DNA of 64,000 nt, taken from positions 248,001 to 312,000 of the forward strand of contig CAVWPI010000007.1 in the NCBI GenBank assembly GCA_963756895.1, read 5' to 3'. The stretch comes from DASUAS01 sp963756895. Its GTDB lineage: Bacteria; Actinomycetota; Acidimicrobiia; IMCC26256; DASPTH01. Below, piece after piece: positions 56,949 through 64,000 of this stretch. The notes below the pieces were generated by a model that was not told where the DNA came from, made no database searches, and saw only the letters and a list, made by a program, of their open reading frames with translations. How positions within the stretch are numbered: position 1 is the first letter of the stretch; each line of letters starts with the position of its first letter. The translations under genes and the position numbers were made by a program.

Positions 56949-57825
56949 ATGGCCAGCCGCATCACGCGTGTCTCGCGCTTCAGCACCGGAACTGTCGACA
57001 TCCACCCGCAACACGCGTACCGGGGTCAGTCGCCGATGTACTGGTGGATTCTCACCTCACGACGTTGGCTCGAAGGCCGACCGATCAACGTCTACGTCAT
57101 CGAACACGCGGACGGCGTGGTCGTGTTCGACACAGGACAGGACCGAGCCTCGGTCACAGACCCGTCGTACTTTCCCGACGGGGTGAACGGCGTGATCTAT
57201 CGCCGCCTCGCCCGTTTCCACGTCAACCAGGACGAGACCTTCACCGCCGGGCTCGAGCGTTTGGGCTACCGCACCACCGACATCACCCATGCGGTCGTCA
57301 GCCATCTCCACCAAGACCACATCGGCGGCATCGGTGAGATACCTGGCGCCGAGCTGTTGATCTCCGACGACGAGTGGCGATCTCTGCATCGGCCGATGGC
57401 GGAGGCTCGTGGTCTGCTGCGCGCCCACATCAACCTGCCCGACGCGAAGGTGGACGCCCATCACCTACGAACCTGTCGACGACCCAGCGCTGCGGCCGTT
57501 CGTCGCCGGCCGCGACGTGTTCGGGGACGGCTCACTCATGCTTCTCCCAACGCCTGGACACACGCCGGGTTCGATGTCGCTGTTCGTGCGCATGAATGAA
57601 GGACCTCCACTGCTCCTTGTCGGAGACCTCACCTACGACGTTCACGCACTCGAATGCGGCGCCTCGAGCGGCGTCGGTAACAAGCGCGCGTTGCGCGAGA
57701 CGCGCACCAAAGTGATGGCGCTCCGGGCGACCCATCCTGCGATGCCGATCCTTGCCGCTCACGATCCCACTGCCGCAGGGCTCCTCGATGCGGCGACACG
57801 CGGACGAGAAGCCGCTGGAGGCTGA
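56949..57825 (+). CDS. MBL-fold lactonase-like metallo-hydrolase (one frameshift)
   Basis: About 290-residue zinc hydrolase similar to N-acyl-homoserine lactonases (AttM/AiiA group): VVFDTGQDRAS, zinc motif SHLHQDHIGG, LPTPGHTPGSMSLFV and LLVGDLTYD, with final ligand in ILAAHDP. ATG follows GGAGGAGGA. The break near 57453 is repaired by one CG pair (KVDAPITYEPVDD). It is controlled most likely by the divergent TetR. Quorum quenching or breakdown of another lactone/ester is possible; the sequence alone cannot choose. Confidence 0.86.
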
Positions 57826-57920
57826 CCGACATACCGCCTGATCGGTGCGCGTGGTTCTGTACGCGAAGCCCGACCCTGCGTCCACGCATCTCGACCGATC
57901 TGGCGTTCGTGTCGATCAGC

Positions 57921-58685
57921 TCAGCCGTGCGCGGCGAGCACGCCGCGGACCTCGGCGAGGAGCGTCATCACATCGGCGCTGGCGATCGACGGTCGGGCGT
58001 GGGTGGTGCGACGTTGCAGCGCGAGCTGGGGGGCAACCAGATCGGGAGCGCGCGCGATGACCCAGCGCGCTGCCTCAGACTTGGAGCAATGACCGCCCTC
58101 GACCGCTCGATACCAGAGGCGGCAGGCGGTGAAGATCATCAGCTCGGCGTGTTGCTCGTCGTACCCGATCTCCTGCCATCGCTCCAGGCATCGGTCGCCC
58201 ACGTCGAGCAGCCAGTCGTCGGGGACCGTGCCGATCAGGCTCGTGGGCGCGGGACCGACCAGGGAGACTCCTACGTCGCGGCAGATCGCGTACTCGAAGA
58301 GAAGGTCCGGTTCGCCGGTCGGTGTGTGCTCGATCTCGACGCCCTCGGGGAGGTCCGGGTGAATCCCGACGTAGAAGTCGAGCGTCGGTGTGCGCGACGG
58401 GCGCAACGCCTGTTCCGAGGTCACGACCCGATAATCCACCCAGGCACGCCGCGGTTGGGCGAGCTCGGTGACCGCGTCAGCGAGGCTGCGTCGCTGCTCG
58501 TCGGTCAATGAGATGCGGACGATCAGGAGGAGGTCGACGTCGCTCCGGTCTGCCACGAAGTCGGCTGCGACGAGGGAGCCGTGCAGGATCACCGCGACGA
58601 GATTCGAGCCGATCACACGCTGCGACTCGTGCGACAACGCGTCGGCAGTGTGGCGTGCTGATCTCGCAGCATCGTGCCGAGCCAT
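57921..58685 (-). CDS. Nucleotidyltransferase with AadA-like C-terminus (aminoglycoside adenylyltransferase family)
   Basis: Intact 254-residue protein. The nucleotidyltransferase motif is AVILHGSLVAADFVADRSDVDLLLIV (GS...DxD metal ligands), and the C-terminal helical domain (CRLWYRAVEGGHCSKSEAARWVIAR) matches the DUF4111/AadA C-domain. Relatives adenylylate streptomycin/spectinomycin, but environmental members often have unknown targets. ATG at 58685 (MARHDAARSARH). It is divergent from the DUF1905 gene at 58783. Confidence 0.83.
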   Translation of the reverse strand: MARHDAARSARHTADALSHESQRVIGSNLVAVILHGSLVAADFVADRSDVDLLLIVRISLTDEQRRSLADAVTELAQPRRAWVDYRVVTSEQALRPSRTPTLDFYVGIHPDLPEGVEIEHTPTGEPDLLFEYAICRDVGVSLVGPAPTSLIGTVPDDWLLDVGDRCLERWQEIGYDEQHAELMIFTACRLWYRAVEGGHCSKSEAARWVIARAPDLVAPQLALQRRTTHARPSIASADVMTLLAEVRGVLAAHG

Positions 58686-58782
58686 GAAGGCGCCATCTTG
58701 CAACGTCTCGACCGAAGCCACCGCTCGGTCTCTGCACGCACGACGCTCGCCCGGCCGAAACGCCACCACTACGCTCCCGACC

Positions 58783-59241
58783 GTGGCCCCGAAGCTCCGC
58801 ATCGACGCCACGCTGGAACCGCGAGGCCCGGCGGCCGCGATCGTGCTCGATGATGCGCAAGTCGCATCACTCGGCTGCGACAAGAAGACCTTCCCGGTGA
58901 CGGTCTCGGTCAACGGCACCACGGTCTCGCTGCGACTTGCACGAATGGGCGGCGAGTCCCTCATCGGGTTCTCGAAGGCAGCTCGCGCGGATGCCGGCGT
59001 CGAGATCGGCGGGACCTACCGGGTCGTGATCGAACTCGAAGCCGGCGAGCGCCGAGTCCACGTCCCGAACGACCTCGCGACCGCGTTGACTGCGGGGCGC
59101 GTCGACAAGCAGTTCGCGGAGCTTGCGTATTCACATCGCAAGGAATACGTGCGTTGGATCACCGAAGCGAAGAAGCCAGAGACGAGAGCTCGTCGCATCA
59201 CGCAGACGGTCGAGATGGTCCAGGCAGGCAAGACACGCTGA
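58783..59241 (+). CDS. DUF1905/YdeI-OmpD-associated family protein
   Basis: Intact 152-residue protein. An N-terminal DUF1905 beta-barrel (VTVSVNGTTVSLRLARMGGESLIGFSKAARADAGVEIGG) is followed by the YdeI/OmpD-associated helical tail (SHRKEYVRWITEAKKPETRARRITQTVEMV). GTG start at 58783. Family members are small cytosolic proteins of unclear role, sometimes tied to bacteriocin or peptide tolerance. No operon partner is evident; it converges with the chromate transporter. Confidence 0.86.
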   Translation: MAPKLRIDATLEPRGPAAAIVLDDAQVASLGCDKKTFPVTVSVNGTTVSLRLARMGGESLIGFSKAARADAGVEIGGTYRVVIELEAGERRVHVPNDLATALTAGRVDKQFAELAYSHRKEYVRWITEAKKPETRARRITQTVEMVQAGKTR

Positions 59242-59277
59242 GACCGTGCAGTTCCGGCGCGGTCCGACAGGCGGCGA

Positions 59278-60451
59278 TCAGGGAAGCGGAGCCCCGAAGT
59301 GGACCGCAAGAAGGCCCGAAGCGGCCGCGGCCAGCAGGGTGGCTACGACGCCGAGTCGGAAGGCGAAGAGGAGCACCCCTGCCGCAACGAGTATCGCGAA
59401 CTGCCATCTCTGGTGGAGTGCGAACGCGAGTGGGAGAGCCACGCCGATGATTGCTCCGATAGCTGCGGGTCCGGCGCCGTCAAGGAAGGCTCGGACATCT
59501 ACGTTCTGTCGGATCTGGTCGAAGTGTCGAGCACCGAAGACTACGAAGAGGAACGAGGGCGAGAACGCGACGAAGGCGGCGAGTAGCCCGCCCGTGACGC
59601 CTGCGGCGGCGTAGCCGACTGCCGCCACGGTTTGCACGACCGGGCCGGGTGTGACCTGGCCAAGCGCGACGGCGCTCAGGAACTGGCTGTTGGTCATCCA
59701 GTGGTAGTGGTCTACGGCGTCGTTCTGCATCAGAGGAACAATCACGAATCCGCCGCCGTACGACAGCGCACCGACCTTGAGCGCGACCCAAGCGAGTGCG
59801 AAGAGACCACCGGTCGCGGGCATGACTGCCGCGAGCGCAACTGGAACCAGATGCATTCCGAGGTGCGGATCGCGTCGGAGGCGTCGCCAGCCCATCTCGG
59901 CAAAGCCGCATCCGAGGAGCACGAGCACGAACCAGGGACCGACGCTCGCAGCGGCCGAGCCGCCGACTGTGGCGTACGCGATCCATCGCCAGTGCGGCTC
60001 CGAGAACCGATGCCAACTCGCGGGGAGCAGTCCGACCCCCGCGCTGACGGCGACTGCGGCGACAGCCGCTCCAGCGCCCGCGGCTGCTGCGAGTACCGAC
60101 GTCGGCGGTGCGGCCGCGAGGAACACGCTGGCGAGACCGAGGATGATCGCGAGTCCGGGAACGATGAACGCGATGCCCCCGACCAATGCGCCGCCGACTC
60201 CCGCGACGCGCCACGCACAATAGATCGCAAGTTGCGTCGATGCCGGGCCGGGCAGCACGTTGCACGCGGCGATCCCGTCCTCGAACTCCCTCGCCGTCAT
60301 CCACCCGCGCTCGCTCCACGCACAAGTCGCGCAGGAGTGAGATGTGGGTGGGTGGACCACCGAACCCGATGCATCCCAGACGGCCCCACTGTCGGGCGAC
60401 CGTCGACAACGACGGACGCTCGGGTGCGCCGCCCGTTCGTCCCCGCGCCAC
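59278..60451 (-). CDS. chrA: Chromate transporter ChrA (one frameshift)
   Basis: Membrane protein of about 391 residues of the CHR superfamily (long, two-domain form). Two repeated CHR halves: GCIGFGGPPTHISLLRD with CNVLPGPASTQLAIYCAW in the first, and GALSYGGGFVIVPLMQND with ALGQVTPGPVVQTVAAVGY in the second, each followed by several hydrophobic helices. It probably exports chromate (or a similar oxyanion) out of the cell. The break near 60318 is repaired by one CG pair (ERARGWMTAREFEDG). GTG start at 60451. It lies next to arsenic genes, forming a small metal-oxyanion group. Confidence 0.88.
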
Positions 60452-60469
60452 GGTGCTCCCCCGGTCGGG

Positions 60470-60655
60470 TCAGCGGACCACGGGCTGGTAGAGCTCCACG
60501 AAATTGCCCGAAGGATCCTGGAGGAGCACCTGCTTCCCGCCCGGGCCCTGCACGATGTCGTTGCGGAACGTGGCGCCTGCATCGCGAAGCTGAGCTCTCT
60601 CGGCGTCGACATCGTCGACCATGTAGCGAACGTTGACCGTCTCATCGTGCGGCAT
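60470..60655 (-). CDS. VOC half-domain protein (probably truncated)
   Basis: 61 residues from ATG at 60655: VRYMVDDVDAERAQLRDAGATF then LLQDPSGNFVELYQP, the second beta-alpha-beta3 module of a VOC protein only. A full VOC protein would need about 60 more residues upstream, where the ArsR-ArsC gene is instead. It overlaps that gene by 14 bases. It may be a remnant, or a half-size VOC that dimerises. Relationship to the arsenic-lyase ArsI cannot be supported, since its cysteine pair is not seen. Confidence 0.6.
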   Translation of the reverse strand: MPHDETVNVRYMVDDVDAERAQLRDAGATFRNDIVQGPGGKQVLLQDPSGNFVELYQPVVR

Positions 60656-61457
60656 TCGTTGGCCTCCTGTTCCGTGTGTCCTCGATCTGACGCAACAGAA
60701 ACCCGACCCGCCATTCGAGATCTGTTGCCAGACGCTCGAAGGCCGGCAACGTGGCCCGATTGTTCTGCCCTTCGAGCGCGGGATCGGCAATGCTCCAGTG
60801 CACGAGGTCGGGACGCGACGGGAAGTCGGGGCACACTTCTCTGATCCGGTCGCACAGTGTGACCACCACGTCGAAGCGCTTCGCAGCGAATACGTCCAAG
60901 TGTTTGGTGCGGTTACCGCTGATATCGATTCCGCGCCGCTTCATCACCCGGACTGCGTTGGGATGAAGTGCCTTCGGATTGCTCCCGGCCGACACGGCGG
61001 CAACCGCACCGTCCGCCATCGAGTTGAGTAGCGCCTCAGCGATCTGCGAACGCGCGCTGTTCCCGGTGCACAAGAACAAGACGCGTGGCCTCCTGCGCCG
61101 GGTGCTCCTGTCATCGGAGGTTGGGGTTGGCACTGCGAGCCGGAGCCCGGGGTGCAATGCCCCGCCCGTCGCTTGGAGCTGCTCCCGGCAACGAATGAGA
61201 TCGACGGCGTAGTAGCTGTCCCGGCGATCCGCGGAGCTGCGACGCATGCGGACAAGTCCACCCGCTCGCAGTCGACTCAGGTGGTACGACACCAAGCTCT
61301 GCCGCTCGATGAGCAATTCCGTCAACTCGCGAACGGTGCGGTCGCTACGAACGAGCTCGCGCAACAATCGCCACCGCAGAGGGTTTGCCAGCAGACGCAC
61401 GAATCCCGGCGGACCCACCGGAGTCGGGTCCAACACCACAGACGACACGCAGAGCAA
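60642..61457 (-). CDS. ArsR regulator fused to arsenate reductase (LMW-PTP type)
   Basis: Intact 271-residue fusion. Residues 1-100 are an ArsR winged helix (LLANPLRWRLLRELVRSDRTVRELTELL and QSLVSYHLSRLRAGGLV). After a linker, residues 125-260 are a low-molecular-weight phosphatase-type arsenate reductase with the P-loop FLCTGNSARSQIAEALL (CX5R) and HWSIADPA (the DP loop). It would sense metalloid and reduce arsenate in one polypeptide. The start is TTG at 61457 or a GTG three codons later. A perfect palindrome of ArsR type lies 24 bases upstream. Confidence 0.88.
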   Translation of the reverse strand: MLCVSSVVLDPTPVGPPGFVRLLANPLRWRLLRELVRSDRTVRELTELLIERQSLVSYHLSRLRAGGLVRMRRSSADRRDSYYAVDLIRCREQLQATGGALHPGLRLAVPTPTSDDRSTRRRRPRVLFLCTGNSARSQIAEALLNSMADGAVAAVSAGSNPKALHPNAVRVMKRRGIDISGNRTKHLDVFAAKRFDVVVTLCDRIREVCPDFPSRPDLVHWSIADPALEGQNNRATLPAFERLATDLEWRVGFLLRQIEDTRNRRPTNAAR

Positions 61458-61480
61458 CGTAGCCGAGAATGCTTCAGTGG

Positions 61481-61496
61481 ATCAATCTAGATTGAT
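61481..61496. promoter_or_regulatory. ArsR-type operator palindrome
   Basis: Perfect 16-base palindrome ATCAATCTAGATTGAT, with the ATCAA...TTGAT ends typical of ArsR/SmtB boxes. It is placed directly upstream of the ArsR-ArsC fusion gene and is A/T-rich in a GC-rich region. It probably mediates autoregulation. Confidence 0.75.
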
Positions 61497-61655
61497 GTAC
61501 TTCGAGTGTTCACCGATTCGTTCGCGCCGGCCATGAAGCCGACCATTCCAAGGATCAGGCACGCATGGATGATGCGCGAACAGCGCCGAGGCAACTGCGG
61601 CACGTCGGGCTCGGAGTCGCGGCGGTACTGCGGCAGATCTGGCGCGTCTGCCGGA

Positions 61656-62366
61656 TCAGCTTGGGGCAGGATCGAGTCGTGCTTTCTTTCGCATCCTGCG
61701 CGCGAGGCGATGGAGGTTCGCGATCTCGGCGGGAGTCATGTGCCGATCGAGTGTCTTGAGGTCGGCTGCGACCGCGATCCGTTCCGCGAAGCTGTTGTCC
61801 TGGTAGCGACGGGCGAACAGTCGAGCCAGGCTCTCCCGAGCGGGCTGCGCGGCGATCCGCAGGACCCATGGTCCGGGCATCTGCGGGCAAGTCAACAGCA
61901 CGTAGGTGAGCGCAACATCGCTCAGTGCATCGCCGCGCGCGGCGTTCGACCAGTCGATCACTACCGGGCCGCGGCTCGAGAGGATGACATTGAGTGGATG
62001 GAGATCCAGGTGCACGAGCCGGTCGCCTCCATCAAGAGACTCGCCGAGCCAATCAGGCGCAGGGATCTCGTGAAGTTGGTCGTGGAGATCGGCGAGCAGC
62101 GATGCGTAGCGTGCGATGGACCACGGTCGCTTCGCCATCGGTCCCATCATCAAGGGACCATCGATGCGCTCCATGATGATCTCGGAACCGTTGGCGCGTA
62201 CGTCGTGCACCTCCGGGACCGGATAGCCCTGCTCGGCCGCGTAACGCATGACGCGAGCCTCGTGCTCGATACTGCGCCCGTCGCGAGTCTTTCGAAGCAC
62301 CAGCCCGTCGCCGAACTCGAAGACATCGCCATCGCGCCCACTCGCGATCAAAGCACCCTGCTCCAT
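61656..62366 (-). CDS. Aminoglycoside phosphotransferase/kinase-family protein
   Basis: Intact 236-residue APH-fold kinase. ASGRDGDVFEFGDGLVLRKTRDG (nucleotide loop and Lys), IMERIDGPLM (hinge), HLDLHPLNVILS (Brenner motif with catalytic Asp) and VVIDWSNAARGD (metal Asp) are all present. It is shorter than resistance APHs and similar to many environmental phosphotransferases with unknown substrate. It lies 160 bases upstream of the ArsR operator region on the same strand. Confidence 0.86.
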   Translation of the reverse strand: MEQGALIASGRDGDVFEFGDGLVLRKTRDGRSIEHEARVMRYAAEQGYPVPEVHDVRANGSEIIMERIDGPLMMGPMAKRPWSIARYASLLADLHDQLHEIPAPDWLGESLDGGDRLVHLDLHPLNVILSSRGPVVIDWSNAARGDALSDVALTYVLLTCPQMPGPWVLRIAAQPARESLARLFARRYQDNSFAERIAVAADLKTLDRHMTPAEIANLHRLARRMRKKARLDPAPS

Positions 62367-62598
62367 CGTCCGCCGTTCTACACCGCGACCACGAACACGC
62401 CAACGGGGGTTCCCGCGAACTCATCGACCGAACGCCCGAGTCCTGCACGACGTCCACGGACCTGTAGGGCACGCAGTTAGATACTCACGATCCGCGAGGT
62501 CCAGCCCTCCTGTGGCGCACAGGGACGACAGTGGTGATCAGGGCCAGAGCCCGGTACCGTCGAAGCGCGTCCGGCCGACGAACCGATGGGGAGCCACC

Positions 62599-63555
62599 AT
62601 GTACAACATCCGGTCCACCACACCGATGACGTCGATCGACGGTCACGTCGACATCGACTTCACCGACCGGAAGGGCTGGACCGAGAACATGGGCGCGACG
62701 ATCCTGCCGATCATGATCGGCGACGATCGCTGCGGCCCGTTCGTCGCGCTCAGCTACGTCGAGCCGACCGACGAGCAGATGCCGCTGTCGTTCGCGCATG
62801 CCCACGCGAGCGACAACTGGCGCATCTCGGTGCGGGGCACCACCAACATGGGCCGTGACGCCTACGAGCAGGGTCAGTTCCGGTTCCACGACGGCGGGGT
62901 GCCGTACGCGAGCGACAACTTCGCCTGGGGCCCCGACGGCGGTTACGGCATCATCATGTTCGCCGACCGGCGCGGCTTCGCCATCCGACCGGTGAAGGCC
63001 GAGCTCGCCGAGCAGATGATGCCGGCACAGGAAGTCGCCGGGAGAGCCATGGGCATCGACGTGCAGGATCCGTGCCCGGGTGCACCCGCGATCATCACGA
63101 CGCTCGGCCCAACGGAGCGGGCGCACCTCGACGGCGGCTTCGACACTTCCGAGCAGTGGGACGAGATCGCGCCCGGTGTCCGCATGGCTGCCGGCCTCGC
63201 CGGCGAACCGACGTGCGGTCCGGTGCTCGTGTTCGTCGACTGCGCGGCCGCCACCGAGGTGGTCCCCGTGCACGCGATCGGTTCGGAGGCGATCATCGCG
63301 CCGGTGTCAGGATCGATCGACGTCGCGGGCGTCACGATGAGCCAGGGCGACGTGCGCGTGGAGGAAGCCGACGTTGACCATCCCGCGCTCGTCGCCGGTC
63401 CCGACGGCGCGCAGGTCGTGATCATCTTCGCCGATCGGCGCGAGCTGCGATCGGCACTCGACGACGGGAGGATGGCCGGCGCGCTCGGCGCCGCGCTGTC
63501 GCCGGTGCTCGAGGACCTCCAGCGCCAGCTCACCCTCGCGGACCCCGCGTCGTGA
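62599..63555 (+). CDS. Hypothetical protein with two cupin-like halves
   Basis: Intact 318-residue protein, ATG at 62599 with GGGGAG upstream. Two halves are related: each is mostly beta strand and ends in the same phrase, IIMFADRRG near residue 125 and VIIFADRRE near 280. The first half has HAHASDNWRISVRGTTNMG, and the second VHAIGSEAIIAPVSGSIDVAGVTMSQGDVRVEE, both like cupin barrels (bicupin). No known family is recalled. It stands alone after a 232-base gap with no other recognisable feature (62367-62598). Confidence 0.7.
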   Translation: MYNIRSTTPMTSIDGHVDIDFTDRKGWTENMGATILPIMIGDDRCGPFVALSYVEPTDEQMPLSFAHAHASDNWRISVRGTTNMGRDAYEQGQFRFHDGGVPYASDNFAWGPDGGYGIIMFADRRGFAIRPVKAELAEQMMPAQEVAGRAMGIDVQDPCPGAPAIITTLGPTERAHLDGGFDTSEQWDEIAPGVRMAAGLAGEPTCGPVLVFVDCAAATEVVPVHAIGSEAIIAPVSGSIDVAGVTMSQGDVRVEEADVDHPALVAGPDGAQVVIIFADRRELRSALDDGRMAGALGAALSPVLEDLQRQLTLADPAS

Positions 63556-63660
63556 CTTCGGAGTAGCCCGGCCCGACAATGGCGAGCTCATCGTGCGATC
63601 TCGCGATCGGCCAGTCGCGGCGGATCGCCCGCAACGAGGAGTGAGGGACAGTCATCCGCT

Positions 63661-64000
63661 TCATGCCGGCGAGGTTGGCGGATCGAGTCCGAACCCGGTT
63701 GCAGGTTCGCCGGCTCGCACGCGCAACCAGTCTCGGAGCCGCTCCGCATGTCTCGCAGCGAGATCGGCAACACGCGGTAGGTCGTCCGCCGAGAACCACC
63801 GAGCTTCGGACACTTCTCCAGAGTCCAACTCGAACTCTCCGTCGACCTCACCGCAGAAGGTGACGACCTCAACGACCTCATCGAGCCGTGGGTCCATGTA
63901 GAAGCCCAAGAGCCCAGTGAGCCGCACGACGACACCCAACTCTTCGCCGATCTCGCGTCGCGCCGCGTCGGCAAGATGTTCGCCCACCTCGACGAACCCG
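63661..64000 (-). CDS. Nudix hydrolase (5' end beyond the window)
   Basis: The frame is open to the window edge, so the N-terminus is missing. The Nudix box reads GFVEVGEHLADAARREIGEEL followed by GV, matching GX5EX7REUXEEXGU with the catalytic REIGEE. Downstream FYMDPRLDEVVEVVTFCGEVDG and DSGEVSEARWFSADDLP are typical of the domain. It probably cleaves a nucleoside diphosphate derivative or capped cofactor. The stop at 63661 converges with the bicupin-like gene. Confidence 0.87.
   Translation of the reverse strand, partial: GFVEVGEHLADAARREIGEELGVVVRLTGLLGFYMDPRLDEVVEVVTFCGEVDGEFELDSGEVSEARWFSADDLPRVADLAARHAERLRDWLRVRAGEPATGFGLDPPTSPA

Noticed and set aside
3700..60500. Programmed ribosomal frameshifting as the cause of the split genes
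   Set aside because: There are too many sites, in unrelated genes, with no slippery heptamer plus pseudoknot pattern; the CG-pair loss rule accounts for them better.
63600..63760. tRNA-like stretch (GGTTCGCC, GTCCGAAC) near the window end
   Set aside because: The pieces do not form a cloverleaf with matching acceptor stem, and the region is covered by the conserved Nudix reading frame.
1..64000. Mobile elements, CRISPR arrays, rRNA or tRNA genes, phage genes
   Set aside because: No transposase or integrase motifs, spaced repeats or RNA gene signatures were found on reading both strands.

Overview
This window looks like a chromosomal segment of a high-GC actinobacterium, most likely of the class Acidimicrobiia. 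The evidence is strongly GC-biased codon use, many GTG starts and GGAGG-type ribosome binding sites. The gene content also fits: luciferase-like flavin/F420 oxidoreductases, a mycothiol-dependent maleylpyruvate isomerase family protein, several cytochrome P450s, double-length CaiB/BaiF CoA-transferases, metal-dependent amidohydrolases of the PF04909 type, and many short-chain dehydrogenases and acyl-CoA enzymes. No rRNA, tRNA, CRISPR array, integrase or transposase was seen, and no gene-free stretch exceeds about 300 bases.

Layout. 1-3.9 kb: a partial ABC exporter, a membrane-anchored diacylglycerol-kinase-like protein and a secreted SGNH hydrolase. 3.9-9.5 kb: acyl-CoA dehydrogenase, Tat-exported amidohydrolase, CoA-ester lyase and two small-molecule hydrolase/redox-fold genes. 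9.7-13.7 kb: an NlpC/P60 cell-wall hydrolase, an unusual alpha/beta-hydrolase-thioredoxin fusion, an MDMPI-family protein and pantothenate kinase. 13.8-22.4 kb: an acyl-CoA block (double CoA-transferase, DUF35 zinc-ribbon protein, thiolase, LLM oxidoreductase, acyl-CoA ligase, amidohydrolase, thioesterase). 22.4-31.2 kb: SDR, cupin and cupredoxin genes, then a minus-strand unit (acyl-CoA dehydrogenase, lone CoxL-type molybdenum hydroxylase subunit, YozE-like small protein, thioesterase), then an LLM monooxygenase with its TetR regulator. 31.2-34.1 kb: two divergent P450s and a 3Fe-4S ferredoxin. 34.1-37.8 kb: a tightly coupled MarR-SDR-PLP enzyme-GH1 unit. 37.9-43.7 kb: SDR, acyl-CoA racemase, alcohol and aldehyde dehydrogenases and an NTF2-nitroreductase fusion. 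43.7-48.1 kb: amidohydrolase, SDR and double CoA-transferase. 48.2-54.6 kb: FtsX-type permease, VOC, RibD-like and AraC genes, a P450 and an SDR. 54.6-64 kb: mixed accessory genes, including a TetR-lactonase pair, an ArsR-ArsC fusion, ChrA, two antibiotic-modification-like enzymes and a partial Nudix gene.

Together the genes suggest aerobic breakdown of lipids, sterol-like, aromatic or alicyclic acids. P450s and a molybdenum hydroxylase would oxidise, ligases and CoA-transferases would activate, and dehydrogenases, thiolase, lyases and thioesterases would degrade. Small regulators sit beside their targets, often with visible palindromic operators.

Important caveat: about twenty genes are interrupted by frameshifts. 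Most of these are explained by loss of one CG (or GC) dinucleotide at a CGCG/GCGC site, a few by loss of one G or C. This looks like systematic sequence error rather than gene decay, so such genes are described here as whole CDSs with the break positions noted.
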